Source of the DNA: UBA5314 sp035560815
GTDB taxonomy: Bacteria; Bacillota; Syntrophomonadia; Syntrophomonadales; Syntrophomonadaceae
NCBI GenBank assembly: GCA_035560815.1
Contig: DATMYR010000088.1
Span: 124,001 to 188,000 of the forward strand
Length of the DNA stretch: 64,000 nucleotides
Reading direction: 5' to 3'
The notes beneath the pieces were generated by a model. The model saw nothing but the letters and a program-made list of their open reading frames with translations, was not told where the DNA came from and searched no databases. A program made the translations under genes and the position numbers. This document shows positions 16,719 to 25,845 of this stretch, one piece after another (position 1 is the stretch's first letter; each line of letters opens with the position of its first letter).

Positions 16719-17171
16719 ATGGGGTTTTTAGATGGTATGGATATCAGCGCGTCCGGATTGACTGCCCAGCGTTTGCGCATGGACACGATCGCCAGTAATC
16801 TGGCCAATGCAGAAAGTACCAGGGTGGCAAACGGTACAGGACCTTACCGCCGGCAGGTGGTGGTTTTTGAAGCTAAAAACTCCGAGCAATCCCCATCTTT
16901 TTCTGATATTCTCGGGCAGCAGATGGCATCCCTGGGCGGGGTGCGGGTCAAAGAAATCCACCAAATGGATGAAAAGGAAGCCCCTTTCCGTCGTGTGTAC
17001 GAACCGGGACACCCGGACGCAGATGCTCAAGGTTATGTGAATTATCCCAATGTGAACGCGGTCGAGGAAATGATCGATCTAGTCTCTTCCACCCGTTCCT
17101 ATCAAGCCAACGCTCAGGTTATTGACGGCATTAAAGCCATGACATTAAAAGCTTTGGAAATAGGGAAATAG
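16719..17171 (+). CDS. flgC: Flagellar basal-body rod protein FlgC
   Basis: FlgC is another proximal rod subunit. The N-terminal segment reads DISASGLTAQRLRMDTIASNLANAEST, the rod-family signature, and the C-terminal helix includes AVEEMIDLVSSTRSYQANAQ. ATG at 16719 comes 4 bases after the flgB stop with AAAGGGG upstream. Its 150 residues match the family. Confidence 0.97.
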   Translation: MGFLDGMDISASGLTAQRLRMDTIASNLANAESTRVANGTGPYRRQVVVFEAKNSEQSPSFSDILGQQMASLGGVRVKEIHQMDEKEAPFRRVYEPGHPDADAQGYVNYPNVNAVEEMIDLVSSTRSYQANAQVIDGIKAMTLKALEIGK

Positions 17172-17183
17172 GGGGGGCGTTAG

Positions 17184-17489
17184 ATGAAAGCAGCAGCGTT
17201 GTATTCAGGCATACAGGCTCCTTCAACCACCAACGGGGGGGCTAGCACCGGAGGCGTCCCGGGCCAGGGAGAATCCTTTGCCAATTACCTGAGCAAAGCG
17301 TTACAAGATGTGCAAAACCTGCAGGACCAGGCTAATGCTAGCGGCACCACTATGGCACAAGGCCAAGGAGATTATGTACATAACACCGTACTGGCATACG
17401 AAAAGGCAAATCTAGCTTTACAACTCACCATTCAAGTTCGGGACAAAATCGTTGAAGCATTTCAGGAGCTCATGCGCATTCAAATGTAG
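17184..17489 (+). CDS. fliE: Flagellar hook-basal body complex protein FliE
   Basis: FliE joins the MS ring to the rod and is the first exported axial component. The 101-residue product has a Gly/Ser-rich N-terminal third and a helical C-terminus with FANYLSKALQDVQNLQDQA and NLALQLTIQVRDKIVEAFQELMRIQM-type family residues. The gene follows flgC and precedes fliF, the usual order. Confidence 0.95.
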   Translation: MKAAALYSGIQAPSTTNGGASTGGVPGQGESFANYLSKALQDVQNLQDQANASGTTMAQGQGDYVHNTVLAYEKANLALQLTIQVRDKIVEAFQELMRIQM

Positions 17490-17509
17490 ACACACAGCGA
17501 GGTTTTAGG

Positions 17510-19141
17510 ATGGAAATATTCGTGAACAGGCTCAAGCAATGGGGCAGTACATTGCGGGACGCCTGGAACAAGTTGAGCCTGAACCAAAGAGTCCTTTTTG
17601 CTGGAGCGGCCCTGCTAATAGGGCTGGCTGTAGTCGTTTTGTCCGCTGGTAATGGCGTTTCCTACGATACTCTCTACACAATCCAGAATGATAAAGATGT
17701 GGCTGCCGTAGTGGCCAAGTTGGATGAATATAAGGTTCCATACAAACTCCAGGACGCCGGCGGCAACGGTACCACGATACAGGTTCCGATCGAACAAAAG
17801 GACAAAACCAGAATTCGCCTGGCCGGTGATGACCTCCCTTCCAGTCAATCGGGTTTGGAGCTGTTCCAGACCACAAACTTTGGTGAAACTGAATCCGATA
17901 AGAAAGTTAAATACCAGATGGCTTTGCAGGGAGAACTAGCCCGCACGATTCAGGCTTTGGATGAAGTGAAAGCTGCCAAGATTAACCTTGCTATTCCTGA
18001 ACCGACTTTATTTTCCGAAAAAGAACAGCCATCAAAAGCATCGGTGGTCATCAACACCAAGGACGGAAAAACACTGAAGACCCAGGAAGTACAGGCGATC
18101 GTCAATCTGGTGGCGAACAGCGTCAATGGGCTGGGAAAAGAAAACGTTGTTATCGTTGACCAGAATGGCAACTTGCTGTCCGATAGTCTGCCTTCAGAGG
18201 GCGCTGCTTCCGGTGGTCAGGTTCAGATGCAGATGGCCCTGAAACGGGAATTTGAAAAAGAAAAACAGCTGGCTATTCAGAGTATGTTGGACAAGACCCT
18301 TGGTGCAGACAATGCAGTAGTGCGGGTAAATGCTGAAATTAATTTCGACAACACTGAGCAAAAGTCAGAACAATATGTGAACGATAAAGATGGAGCTCAT
18401 GTACGCAGTGAGAGCGTCGTTAAGGAATCGTCAACCAACACGGACCCTGGCGCTACCGGAACTCCGGGAACAGCCAGCAACGTTCCCCAATATAGCCAAT
18501 CGACCTCTTCCGGCGGGACTTCCTCGGATGATAAGAGCAGTAAACAGACCAATTATGAAATCAGCAAGACTGAAACTGATACCAAAATGGCTCCCGGGGA
18601 TGTGAAATATGATTATCTGACCGTTTCGGTCATCGTCAACAACAAAGCCATCAAAGATGTAAACCTGGGTGCTACTGATGCTGAAAAGGCGGCCGCAATC
18701 CGCAATATGGTGGCCACAGCTACAGGCCTCCGGGAAAACCGACAGAATGAGAATGTCAATTTGAATAATAACATCTCGGTAGCTTTTATGGATTTTGCTC
18801 CCCAGGCGGAGCCGGATACCCAAACCAAAGCAAGTCTTTTGGACAAAATCCTGGCTTCCCCTCTAACTCCAGGCCTGATGGTCCTGATCGCCCTCACGAT
18901 CATCGCTGTGGTGGCCATGTCTAAAAGGAAGGCCAACATGCCAGAGGTGGCGGTGGATACAGGAGGTTTCGATATTGAAGTTGATGAGGAAATCAACATT
19001 GAGGATCTCTTTGAACGCAATTTAACGCCTGAAGAGAAGGAAAGGCAAAAGATTAAAGAAGAAATTGAAAAATTGGTTGAGACAGATCCGGAAAGCGCTG
19101 CCCAGGTTCTAAAAACCTGGTTGGTAGAGGATTCGAGGTGA
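17510..19141 (+). CDS. fliF: Flagellar M-ring protein FliF
   Basis: FliF forms the membrane MS ring on which the motor is built. A first transmembrane segment lies at about residues 28-45, ring-building motifs follow (the YscJ/FliF domain with AIPEPTLFSEKEQPSKASV), then a Ser/Thr/Gly-rich variable region near 300-345, and a second transmembrane segment at about 452-470. The acidic C-terminal tail (INIEDLFERNLTPEEKERQK) would contact FliG. Its length of 543 residues is normal. Its stop overlaps the fliG start region. Confidence 0.97.
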   Translation: MEIFVNRLKQWGSTLRDAWNKLSLNQRVLFAGAALLIGLAVVVLSAGNGVSYDTLYTIQNDKDVAAVVAKLDEYKVPYKLQDAGGNGTTIQVPIEQKDKTRIRLAGDDLPSSQSGLELFQTTNFGETESDKKVKYQMALQGELARTIQALDEVKAAKINLAIPEPTLFSEKEQPSKASVVINTKDGKTLKTQEVQAIVNLVANSVNGLGKENVVIVDQNGNLLSDSLPSEGAASGGQVQMQMALKREFEKEKQLAIQSMLDKTLGADNAVVRVNAEINFDNTEQKSEQYVNDKDGAHVRSESVVKESSTNTDPGATGTPGTASNVPQYSQSTSSGGTSSDDKSSKQTNYEISKTETDTKMAPGDVKYDYLTVSVIVNNKAIKDVNLGATDAEKAAAIRNMVATATGLRENRQNENVNLNNNISVAFMDFAPQAEPDTQTKASLLDKILASPLTPGLMVLIALTIIAVVAMSKRKANMPEVAVDTGGFDIEVDEEINIEDLFERNLTPEEKERQKIKEEIEKLVETDPESAAQVLKTWLVEDSR

Positions 19142-19146
19142 TGGCA

Positions 19147-20157
19147 ATGGCAACGAAAAAAACAGTTACCGGAAGGCAGAAAGCTGCCAATTTCCTCATC
19201 TCTTTGGGACCGGAGAAATCAGCCCGATTGTTCAAGTATATGAGTGATGAAGAAGTAGAGCAGATTACTTTGGAAATTGCCAATGTGCGTCAGGTTCCCA
19301 ATGAAACAATGGACGCACTTCAAAGGGAATTCTTTGAAATCTGTCTGGCCAGTCAATACATCGGCCAGGGAGGGATCAATTATGCCAAGGAAATCCTGGA
19401 GAAAGCTTATGGAGCGGATAAGACGGTCGAGATTCTATCGCGAATCTCCGCCTCACTCCAAGTGCGGCCCTTTGACTTTATGCGTAAGACTGAGCCGGCC
19501 CAGTTGTTGAATTTTATCCAATCCGAGCACCCGCAGACCATTGCCCTGATACTTGCCTACCTGGAGGCGGACAAAGCTTCCTTAATTTTGTCGGCTCTTC
19601 CACCTGACAGGCAATCGGATGTAGCCAAACGCATTGCCATCATGGATACGACTTCTCCAGATGTAATCAAAGAAGTGGAAAGGGTCTTGGAACGGAAATT
19701 ATCTTCCCTGGCTCCCCAGGAATTGACCAATGCTGGGGGCGTGAAATCGGTGGTGGAGATTCTTAACCGGGTGGATCGGGGTACAGAGAAAACCATTATG
19801 GAAGCTCTGGAAGTTCAGGATCCGGAGTTGGCTGAAGATATTAAGAAGCTCATGTTTGTCTTCGAAGATATCGTCATGATCGATGACCGCTCCGTTCAAC
19901 GGGTGCTGCGAGAAGTTGACACTCATGATCTGGCCCTGGCCTTAAAGGGAGCCAGCAATGAAGTAACGCAAAAAATCTATTCCAACATGTCCAGTCGGGC
20001 TGCCGAGATGTTACGGGATGATATTCAATTTATGGGACCGGTTCGTTTGCGTGATGTGGAAGAGGCCCAACAGCGTATCGTGAATATCATTCGTCGTTTG
20101 GAGGAGACTGGAGAGATTGTTGTGGCGCGGGGCGGAGGAGATGAAATCATTGTCTAA
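19147..20157 (+). CDS. fliG: Flagellar motor switch protein FliG
   Basis: FliG couples stator force to the rotor and sets direction of rotation. The protein shows the N-terminal GRQKAANFLISLGPEKSARLF, the middle-domain EHPQTIALILAYL, and the C-terminal torque helix with the charged series DDRSVQRVLREVD. Three possible starts (GTG 19138, ATG 19141, ATG 19147) overlap the fliF stop; ATG 19147 has GAGGTG about 6 bases upstream and gives 336 residues, the family norm. Confidence 0.97.
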   Translation: MATKKTVTGRQKAANFLISLGPEKSARLFKYMSDEEVEQITLEIANVRQVPNETMDALQREFFEICLASQYIGQGGINYAKEILEKAYGADKTVEILSRISASLQVRPFDFMRKTEPAQLLNFIQSEHPQTIALILAYLEADKASLILSALPPDRQSDVAKRIAIMDTTSPDVIKEVERVLERKLSSLAPQELTNAGGVKSVVEILNRVDRGTEKTIMEALEVQDPELAEDIKKLMFVFEDIVMIDDRSVQRVLREVDTHDLALALKGASNEVTQKIYSNMSSRAAEMLRDDIQFMGPVRLRDVEEAQQRIVNIIRRLEETGEIVVARGGGDEIIV

Positions 20158-20950
20158 GGTGATTAAAGGTTTTGATATGACCATCTGCGCGCCAATGATT
20201 GTCAATAACTTAAGTGACCAGGAGAGCCGTTCATCGCTGCTGTCCGACCAGGATCATGAAGAAATGACTCAGTTTAAAGGTGATGTTGAAAGCGTATTGG
20301 CCGAGGCTGAAAGCATGGTTCGGGATATTTTAGATCAGGCCCGACTGGAAGCGCGCAGCATTTTACTGAATGGCCAGGAGGAAGCTGAAGTACTTGTGCT
20401 CCAGGCCCGCCAGGAAGCTGAAACGATTCGTGAAGAGGCCCGGCGCAGCGGATATGAACTGGGATTGAGAACAGCCCAGGAGGAGAGCGAAGCCGACCGC
20501 CAGATGGCGATGGAGCAGTGCCAGGAAATGCTCCAGGAAGCCAGGCGGTCAAAGATTAAGATTATGGAATCCAGTACTGCGGATATAGTGCGGTTGGCCA
20601 TGGCGGTGGCAAAAAAAATTGTAGCTGCTGAAATAAGAAGCAACCCCAAAATTATAACCAATGTTATTCGAGAAGCAATAGGGTTCCTGGATCAACCGGG
20701 AAAAATATATGTTTATGTAAATCCACAGGAGATGGAGCAGGTTTTATCCGATATTTCGGAAGACACCCTGGCCCAAGTGGGGAGCCGTGAGTTTTCTAAC
20801 GAACTGGTAGCCGATCCCCGCATCGAACCCGGAGGCTGCCTAATTGAAAGCGATATAGGAACAGTCGATGCCAGGTTAGAGACCCGAGTGAGCAAAGTAG
20901 AAAATGCTATTCAGGAAGTGATTGCTGATGAATCAAACTGGGGTCCTTGA
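20141..20950 (+). CDS. fliH: Flagellar assembly protein FliH
   Basis: FliH regulates the export ATPase FliI and guides cargo to the export gate. Residues about 40-150 form a long Glu/Arg/Gln/Ala-rich helix (EAESMVRDILDQARLEARSI and similar), and the C-terminal third has the V-ATPase-E-like fold region with PGGCLIESDIGTVDARLETR. ATG at 20141 follows GGAGGAG closely and overlaps the end of fliG by 17 bases; TTG 20150 is an alternative. The 3' end overlaps fliI. Confidence 0.92.
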   Translation: MKSLSKVIKGFDMTICAPMIVNNLSDQESRSSLLSDQDHEEMTQFKGDVESVLAEAESMVRDILDQARLEARSILLNGQEEAEVLVLQARQEAETIREEARRSGYELGLRTAQEESEADRQMAMEQCQEMLQEARRSKIKIMESSTADIVRLAMAVAKKIVAAEIRSNPKIITNVIREAIGFLDQPGKIYVYVNPQEMEQVLSDISEDTLAQVGSREFSNELVADPRIEPGGCLIESDIGTVDARLETRVSKVENAIQEVIADESNWGP

Positions 20951-22256
20951 TCTGGGCAGGTTTGTTCAACTAATCGAAAGGGTGCAGACTTGCCAGTTGA
21001 AAGGGCGCATATCACAAGTGATCGGGTTGACTATGGAGGCAACCGGTCCGCGTTTAAGCCTGGGCGAGCTTTGCTATATTCAGACCAATTCCGCTGATCG
21101 ACAGTTGGTGCCTTCTGAAGTTGTAGGTTTTAAGAATAATCGCATATTGCTCATGCCCCTGGGCGATCTGGAGGGGATAGGACCAGGCAGCGAATTGCTG
21201 GCAACTGGTACCACCCTCAAAGTAAATGTGGGGATGGAACTGAGAGGGCGAATTCTTGATGGCTTGGGACAGCCACTAGACGGTAAAGGCCGGGTCTTCT
21301 CAGGTATGACTTATCCGGTTATGAACAACCCGCCCAATCCCCTAACCCGGAAGCGTATCACCGATCCTTTGCCGGTGGGGGTGAGAGCCATTGACGGGCT
21401 GACCACCGTAGGGCGCGGCCAGCGTATGGGCTTTTTTGCCGGGAGTGGTGTAGGGAAAAGCACCCTTATCGGTATGATCGCTCGCAATACAGCCGCTGAT
21501 ATCAACGTCATTGCTCTTATCGGGGAGAGAGGCCGTGAAGTCAGAGAATTCTTGGAACGCGATTTAGGCGAAGCCGGCCTACAACGTTCTGTTGTTGTGG
21601 TAGCTACCTCCGATCAACCGGCCCTGGTGCGTCTAAAGGGAGCTTTCGTGGCCACCAGCATTGCTGAATATTTCCGAGATCAAGGCCTTGATGTTCTTTT
21701 TTTAATGGATTCTCTCACTCGTTTTGCCCTGGCCCAGCGGGAAGTGGGTCTGGCCATTGGCGAGCCGCCGGCGACCCGTGGATTTACACCTTCTGTTTTT
21801 GCTCTTCTGCCCAAATTGTTGGAGCGGGCAGGAACTTCTGAGAAAGGCAGCATTACTGGTTTATACACGGTTCTAGTCGAAGGTGACGATATGAATGAAC
21901 CGATTACCGACGCAGTTCGGGGCATCGTGGATGGGCACATTGTGTTAAACCGAAACCTGGCGGCCCGCAATATGTATCCAGCCATCGATATTGGACAGAG
22001 CATCAGCCGGGTAATGATCGACATCGCATCCCGGGAACAGATGGAACATGCCAAGCGTTTCCGCCATATTCTGGCTACTTATGAGGAAGCCCGGGATTTA
22101 ATAGATATAGGCGCTTACAAGCAAGGATCCAACTCTCGAATTGACGAGGCACTGACGCTTATTGACCAGTGTCACGAGTTTCTCCGCCAGGACATCTACG
22201 AAGAAGTCCATTTCGAGGAGACATTGGAAGCACTGGGGAAATCCCTGAGAAAATAG
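20928..22256 (+). CDS. fliI: Flagellum-specific ATP synthase FliI
   Basis: FliI is the hexameric ATPase of the flagellar type III export apparatus. Walker A lies in FFAGSGVGKSTLIGM (about residue 165), Walker B in LDVLFLMDSLTRFA, and the catalytic glutamate region in ALIGERGREVREF. ATG at 20928 lies 7 bases after AGGAAGTG, inside the end of fliH (23-base overlap), so the two are translationally coupled. The product has 442 residues. Confidence 0.97.
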   Translation: MNQTGVLDLGRFVQLIERVQTCQLKGRISQVIGLTMEATGPRLSLGELCYIQTNSADRQLVPSEVVGFKNNRILLMPLGDLEGIGPGSELLATGTTLKVNVGMELRGRILDGLGQPLDGKGRVFSGMTYPVMNNPPNPLTRKRITDPLPVGVRAIDGLTTVGRGQRMGFFAGSGVGKSTLIGMIARNTAADINVIALIGERGREVREFLERDLGEAGLQRSVVVVATSDQPALVRLKGAFVATSIAEYFRDQGLDVLFLMDSLTRFALAQREVGLAIGEPPATRGFTPSVFALLPKLLERAGTSEKGSITGLYTVLVEGDDMNEPITDAVRGIVDGHIVLNRNLAARNMYPAIDIGQSISRVMIDIASREQMEHAKRFRHILATYEEARDLIDIGAYKQGSNSRIDEALTLIDQCHEFLRQDIYEEVHFEETLEALGKSLRK

Positions 22257-22265
22257 GGGTGAAAG

Positions 22266-22787
22266 ATGAAAGCTTTTGTATTCCGTCTGCAAACCAGCCT
22301 TAATGTAAGCCTTCGTTGGGAGCAACTGGCCCGGGAAGGGCTGCAAGCCTGTCTGGCGGAAAAAGAAAGGCTGGAAAAGGAATTGGAGCAGATACAGGAA
22401 AAGCTTGGACGGATGGAGGATTACATCCGGGAACTTGGTATATGCAATTCCTTGGCGCCTGATGTGCTAATCTATCGGGAATATCTGCCCTTGCTCCACA
22501 ACCAGATCCGGAATCTACAGGGCAGTATAGTACAGGCAGAAGAAAAGGTTGAAGAAGCCAGGGCGCTGCTTTTGGGGAGAAGAAGGGAGACCCAATCGCT
22601 TGAGCGTCTCCGCGAAAAGGAGTGGCAGGACTACCTGCATGAACTGGGTCTGGAAGAACAAAAGATTATCGATGAAGTTGCCACGAATGCTCACTATCGT
22701 AAGAGCCGGGGTGAGGATGATCCTGGCATAGATGCCGATCATTCCGAACAGCCGGGAGGAATCCGGGATAAGCTCCAAGCAAGGTGA
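22266..22787 (+). CDS. fliJ: Flagellar export protein FliJ
   Basis: FliJ is the coiled-coil stalk that sits in the FliI ring and escorts chaperones. The 173-residue protein is almost entirely helical and charged, beginning FRLQTSLNVSLRWEQLARE and continuing with a Glu/Gln/Arg-rich heptad pattern. Sequence conservation in this family is low; position between fliI and the ylxF-like gene makes the assignment secure. It is about 25 residues longer than most, with a loosely ordered tail. Confidence 0.9.
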   Translation: MKAFVFRLQTSLNVSLRWEQLAREGLQACLAEKERLEKELEQIQEKLGRMEDYIRELGICNSLAPDVLIYREYLPLLHNQIRNLQGSIVQAEEKVEEARALLLGRRRETQSLERLREKEWQDYLHELGLEEQKIIDEVATNAHYRKSRGEDDPGIDADHSEQPGGIRDKLQAR

Positions 22788-22798
22788 GGGGATAGCTG

Positions 22799-23356
22799 TT
22801 GAAAAAATCAAAGTCTGCCTTACTGCTCATCGTTTTACTGGTGATCGGGTTGGGCATCATCGGGTACAACCTGGTCAAGGACCCGGCCTTGCGGCAGAAA
22901 GTGCCGGGATTAAAAAACTTGTTCCCGGTAAAGACCCAAACTGATGCGGGGACAGAACTGCAGAACCTGAAGCAGGAAAACGATAATTTAAAAAAGGGCG
23001 TGGCCCAAAAAGATCAAGAACTACAGTCGGTGCAAAAGCAACTTGCCGACCTGAGCAAACAAGCAGCGGGGAGTGGGGGAGCAGGGCAGACTGATAAATC
23101 CAACAACCAGCAGGCGGATCAGCAAAGCAAGCAGGCTGCTCAAAAAAGCACCTATCAGGATATAGCCAAGTATTTTACCGAAATGAAAAGCACTGAGGCC
23201 GCGGATATCCTTTCGCGTTTAAACGATGAAGATGTTATCGGTATACTTGGCCAGATGCCAGCCGATACTGCTGCAGCAATCCTGCAGAATATGGATCATG
23301 ACAAAGCTGCAGCCATTAGCAAGAAGATGTTGATTACTGCTCCCGCGGGAGGGTAA
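22799..23356 (+). CDS. MotE/YlxF-family flagellar membrane protein
   Basis: The 185-residue protein starts at TTG 22799. A transmembrane segment spans residues 5-25 (SALLLIVLLVIGLGIIGY), followed by a coiled coil (55-92), a Gln/Ser-rich linker, and a C-terminal MgtE_N-like helical domain (SAEMKSTEAADILSRL-type pattern with LNDEDVIGILGQMPAD and AAAILQNMDHDKAAAIS). This layout is that of MotE, a chaperone-like stator accessory, and of Bacillus YlxF, which also lies between fliJ and fliK. Function is inferred from family and position. Confidence 0.82.
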   Translation: MKKSKSALLLIVLLVIGLGIIGYNLVKDPALRQKVPGLKNLFPVKTQTDAGTELQNLKQENDNLKKGVAQKDQELQSVQKQLADLSKQAAGSGGAGQTDKSNNQQADQQSKQAAQKSTYQDIAKYFTEMKSTEAADILSRLNDEDVIGILGQMPADTAAAILQNMDHDKAAAISKKMLITAPAGG

Positions 23357-23392
23357 TTCATCGTATAAAGACCAGAGAAAGGAGGTGAAAAA

Positions 23393-24832
23393 ATGAACAG
23401 CGTTCAATTAGTGATTCCAGGCAGCAGCCCGACTGAAGAATCATTCTCACCAGCCGTCCGGGGGAAGAATGGACTGGAGGTGGACGTTTCCAAAGACAAG
23501 GGCAGCTTTCGAAAGCATTTGCAAGAGGCCCGTCAAGCAAAAGCGGACAAACCATCAGTCAAGGAAAAGCAGGACACAGTTTCAGATCAAACGTCTCAAT
23601 CCCAGAACACGGTTGATCCGGGTCTTTCAACAGCCCAAGCGCAGAGCACACAGCCAGCTTCGGGTGGGGAGCCGAATGACCAGCAGGAGGTCGACGCCAC
23701 AGTGGGCGATCCGACTGTTAGTCTGGTCAACGGTGGATCTATAAGTGATAGTCAACAAAACCTGCTCTATCTAGTATCGTTGGAAACTCCGGTGGCTGTG
23801 GATGTCCAGAAAACTTCATCCAGTTCATTGCCCGCTGCGCCGGTTTCGGAAGCAACTATGGCAGATGCTCCTGTCCTTGCACAAATTCCAGTTCCTGCGG
23901 ATCCTGCAGCCTTTAGCACAACAGTGCCGGCAGCCCCAACCGAACTCCGTGTAGACGTGTCAGCTGCTGAAACCCAAGCAGTGCCTTTACAAACTGGCCA
24001 AACCACCCAACCGGCAGTTGAGGGGCAGAGTCTCAAGACCGCTGATAACCGGAGCACCGACAGCCAGGATGTAGATCTTCCGGTGAGTCAACTCTCCGTG
24101 CAGAGCGAGCGTACTACCGGAAAGGACCAGACCACGCAGAAACAAGGAAGCGAAGTAAAACGGATCATGGAAATGGAAAGCCAGCGCTTAACCTTGAATC
24201 CTTTAAACACCAGGGGACAAAAGGACAGTGAGGCCCAGACGCAAACAGAATCCGATGACAGCAGCAGCTTGGCAGCCTTTACCCATCATCCCGAGTTGGA
24301 ATTGACGAAAACTGGCTTCAAGCAAACTCTGGATAATCAACCTTTGTTCAGACAGCAAACCCTTGACGCTCAAGATCTTATGTCCCAGGTGGTTAAGAAG
24401 GCCGAGCTGATGATCAAGCAAGGCGGTTCTGAGATGAACATCCAGTTGAAGCCCGAATTCCTGGGGAAGATGACCATTACCGTGTCCATGCAAGATGGTG
24501 TAGTAACTGCCCGCTTCCAGACCGAAAACCAGCAGGTCAAAAATATCCTCGACCAGAATATCCAGGCCCTACGCCAGAATCTAGAAGCCCAGGGGATGAA
24601 AGTAGACAAGACCGAGGTCAACATCCAGATGGACAGCGGCGGAATGTTTGGGGGGTTCGGCGGTAGACAGCAAGAGCTCTGGCAGCAGCAACAGGGAGCG
24701 CAATATTCCGGCAAGGGCACCGGTCGAACCGGTGAGGCGGTCACTACCGCTTCAATTAGCGAGACTCCCGTTTACAATCAGGTTGAAAGCCTGTATGGCT
24801 CAGGCGGGGATTCCGTCGATTATCGAATTTAG
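23393..24832 (+). CDS. fliK: Flagellar hook-length control protein FliK
   Basis: FliK measures hook length and switches export specificity through FlhB. ATG at 23393 follows AGGAGGTG. The first 330 residues are low-complexity, rich in Gln, Ser, Thr and Pro, as expected for the ruler. The C-terminal Flg_hook domain (about 350-430) contains IQLKPEFLGKMTITVSMQDG, RFQTENQQVKNILDQNIQAL and LEAQGMKVDKTEV. The length of 479 residues is in range. It directly precedes flgD. Confidence 0.93.
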   Translation: MNSVQLVIPGSSPTEESFSPAVRGKNGLEVDVSKDKGSFRKHLQEARQAKADKPSVKEKQDTVSDQTSQSQNTVDPGLSTAQAQSTQPASGGEPNDQQEVDATVGDPTVSLVNGGSISDSQQNLLYLVSLETPVAVDVQKTSSSSLPAAPVSEATMADAPVLAQIPVPADPAAFSTTVPAAPTELRVDVSAAETQAVPLQTGQTTQPAVEGQSLKTADNRSTDSQDVDLPVSQLSVQSERTTGKDQTTQKQGSEVKRIMEMESQRLTLNPLNTRGQKDSEAQTQTESDDSSSLAAFTHHPELELTKTGFKQTLDNQPLFRQQTLDAQDLMSQVVKKAELMIKQGGSEMNIQLKPEFLGKMTITVSMQDGVVTARFQTENQQVKNILDQNIQALRQNLEAQGMKVDKTEVNIQMDSGGMFGGFGGRQQELWQQQQGAQYSGKGTGRTGEAVTTASISETPVYNQVESLYGSGGDSVDYRI

Positions 24833-24844
24833 GAGGTGTATTGA

Positions 24845-25378
24845 ATGAGTGTAACCAGTACCAGCAGTGCGAGCAATACCACTTCAGCAACCACGAGTTC
24901 TTCAACATCGTCCTCTTCGTCGCTTGACAAGAATGCATTTTTGAAGTTGATGTGTACCCAGTTGCAGAACCAGGATCCTCTAAACCCTATGTCCGACACC
25001 GAATATATTTCCCAAATGTCTTCCTTTAGCTCTCTGGAGCAGATGGAGAATCTTAACACTGGTTTTACAAGTCTATCGAAAAGTATTACAGATGTATTGG
25101 CCAATCTTACCCTTCAGCAAGCGGGAAATGCGGTTGGGCAGGAAATTACTTACGTAAACCCGGATGCCAAGGGAACAAATGATCAATACCTCACAGGAAC
25201 GATTGAATCGGTCATGATAAAAGACGGAGTGCCTTACTATAAAGTTGGCGGCAAAACCATCAGTCAAGATGAGGTGGTTGCCATTGGTAAGAAAGATCAG
25301 GATCAAATAGGAATGCTAGAGGATATTTTGGATCAGCTCAAAGAGCTAAACGATACTCAAACCCAGGAAGAAGGTTAA
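24845..25378 (+). CDS. flgD: Flagellar hook-capping protein FlgD
   Basis: FlgD caps the growing hook so that FlgE subunits can polymerise. A Ser/Thr-rich leader of about 26 residues is followed by the signature LDKNAFLKLMCTQLQNQDPL and EYISQMSSFSSLEQMENL. The C-terminal part is short (177 residues overall) and lacks a large FlnID-like insert, common in Clostridia. ATG 24845 follows AGGAGGTG. An internal Cys in place of a usual hydrophobic residue (KLMCTQL) is a minor oddity. Confidence 0.95.
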   Translation: MSVTSTSSASNTTSATTSSSTSSSSSLDKNAFLKLMCTQLQNQDPLNPMSDTEYISQMSSFSSLEQMENLNTGFTSLSKSITDVLANLTLQQAGNAVGQEITYVNPDAKGTNDQYLTGTIESVMIKDGVPYYKVGGKTISQDEVVAIGKKDQDQIGMLEDILDQLKELNDTQTQEEG

Positions 25379-25382
25379 TCTG

Positions 25383-25766
25383 GTGGACAGCAGGATCAGA
25401 TTTACCCAGCAGACTGTTCAGCCACTGGGTTCTTCCAAACCGGCGGCGGGGAATTCCGGAGATAAGACCGGAGTGAGCACCTTTCAGAGTCTGCTTGAAC
25501 AAAAACTAAACAATACGGTCCAGTTCTCGCGTCATGCCCAGGAACGATTACAATCACGAAACATTAATCTGGATGCCGAGGACATGGATAAGCTGAATCA
25601 GGCCGTTTCCCAGGCCAGGGATAAAGGGGCGCGGGATTCGCTGATTCTTATGAAGGACCTGGCACTGGTGGTAAGCGTTAAGAACAATACGGTTATTACT
25701 GCGGTAGATGGTAATAGCTTGCGGGATAATGTCTTTACCAATATCGACAGTGCGGTTATTATTTAG
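25383..25766 (+). CDS. Flagellar operon protein, TIGR02530 family
   Basis: A 127-residue protein starting at GTG 25383, 4 bases after flgD. The conserved core is VQFSRHAQERLQSRNINLDAED followed by LNQAVSQARDKGARDSLILM and a C-terminal ALVVSVKNNTVITAVDGNS. This family is found in flagellar operons between flgD and flgE in Firmicutes; its biochemical function is unknown to me. A role in hook assembly is inferred from position only. Confidence 0.85.
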   Translation: MDSRIRFTQQTVQPLGSSKPAAGNSGDKTGVSTFQSLLEQKLNNTVQFSRHAQERLQSRNINLDAEDMDKLNQAVSQARDKGARDSLILMKDLALVVSVKNNTVITAVDGNSLRDNVFTNIDSAVII

Positions 25767-25767
25767 G

Positions 25768-25817
25768 GCTGGACCTCTTGTAGGGAGCCCTGAGATGCAA
25801 AATGACAGATGCATCTC
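25768..25817 (+). promoter_or_regulatory. Two small hairpins in the flgE leader
   Basis: GGGCT/AGCCC (25767-25791 region) and a perfect 8-bp stem GAGATGCA (25792-25799) with TGCATCTC (25810-25817) precede the flgE ribosome-binding site AAGGAGG. There is no T-run, so they look like RNA-stability or translation-control structures, not a terminator. Confidence 0.4.
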
Positions 25818-25845
25818 ACTTTGAACGTAAGGAGGTTGATGGAAT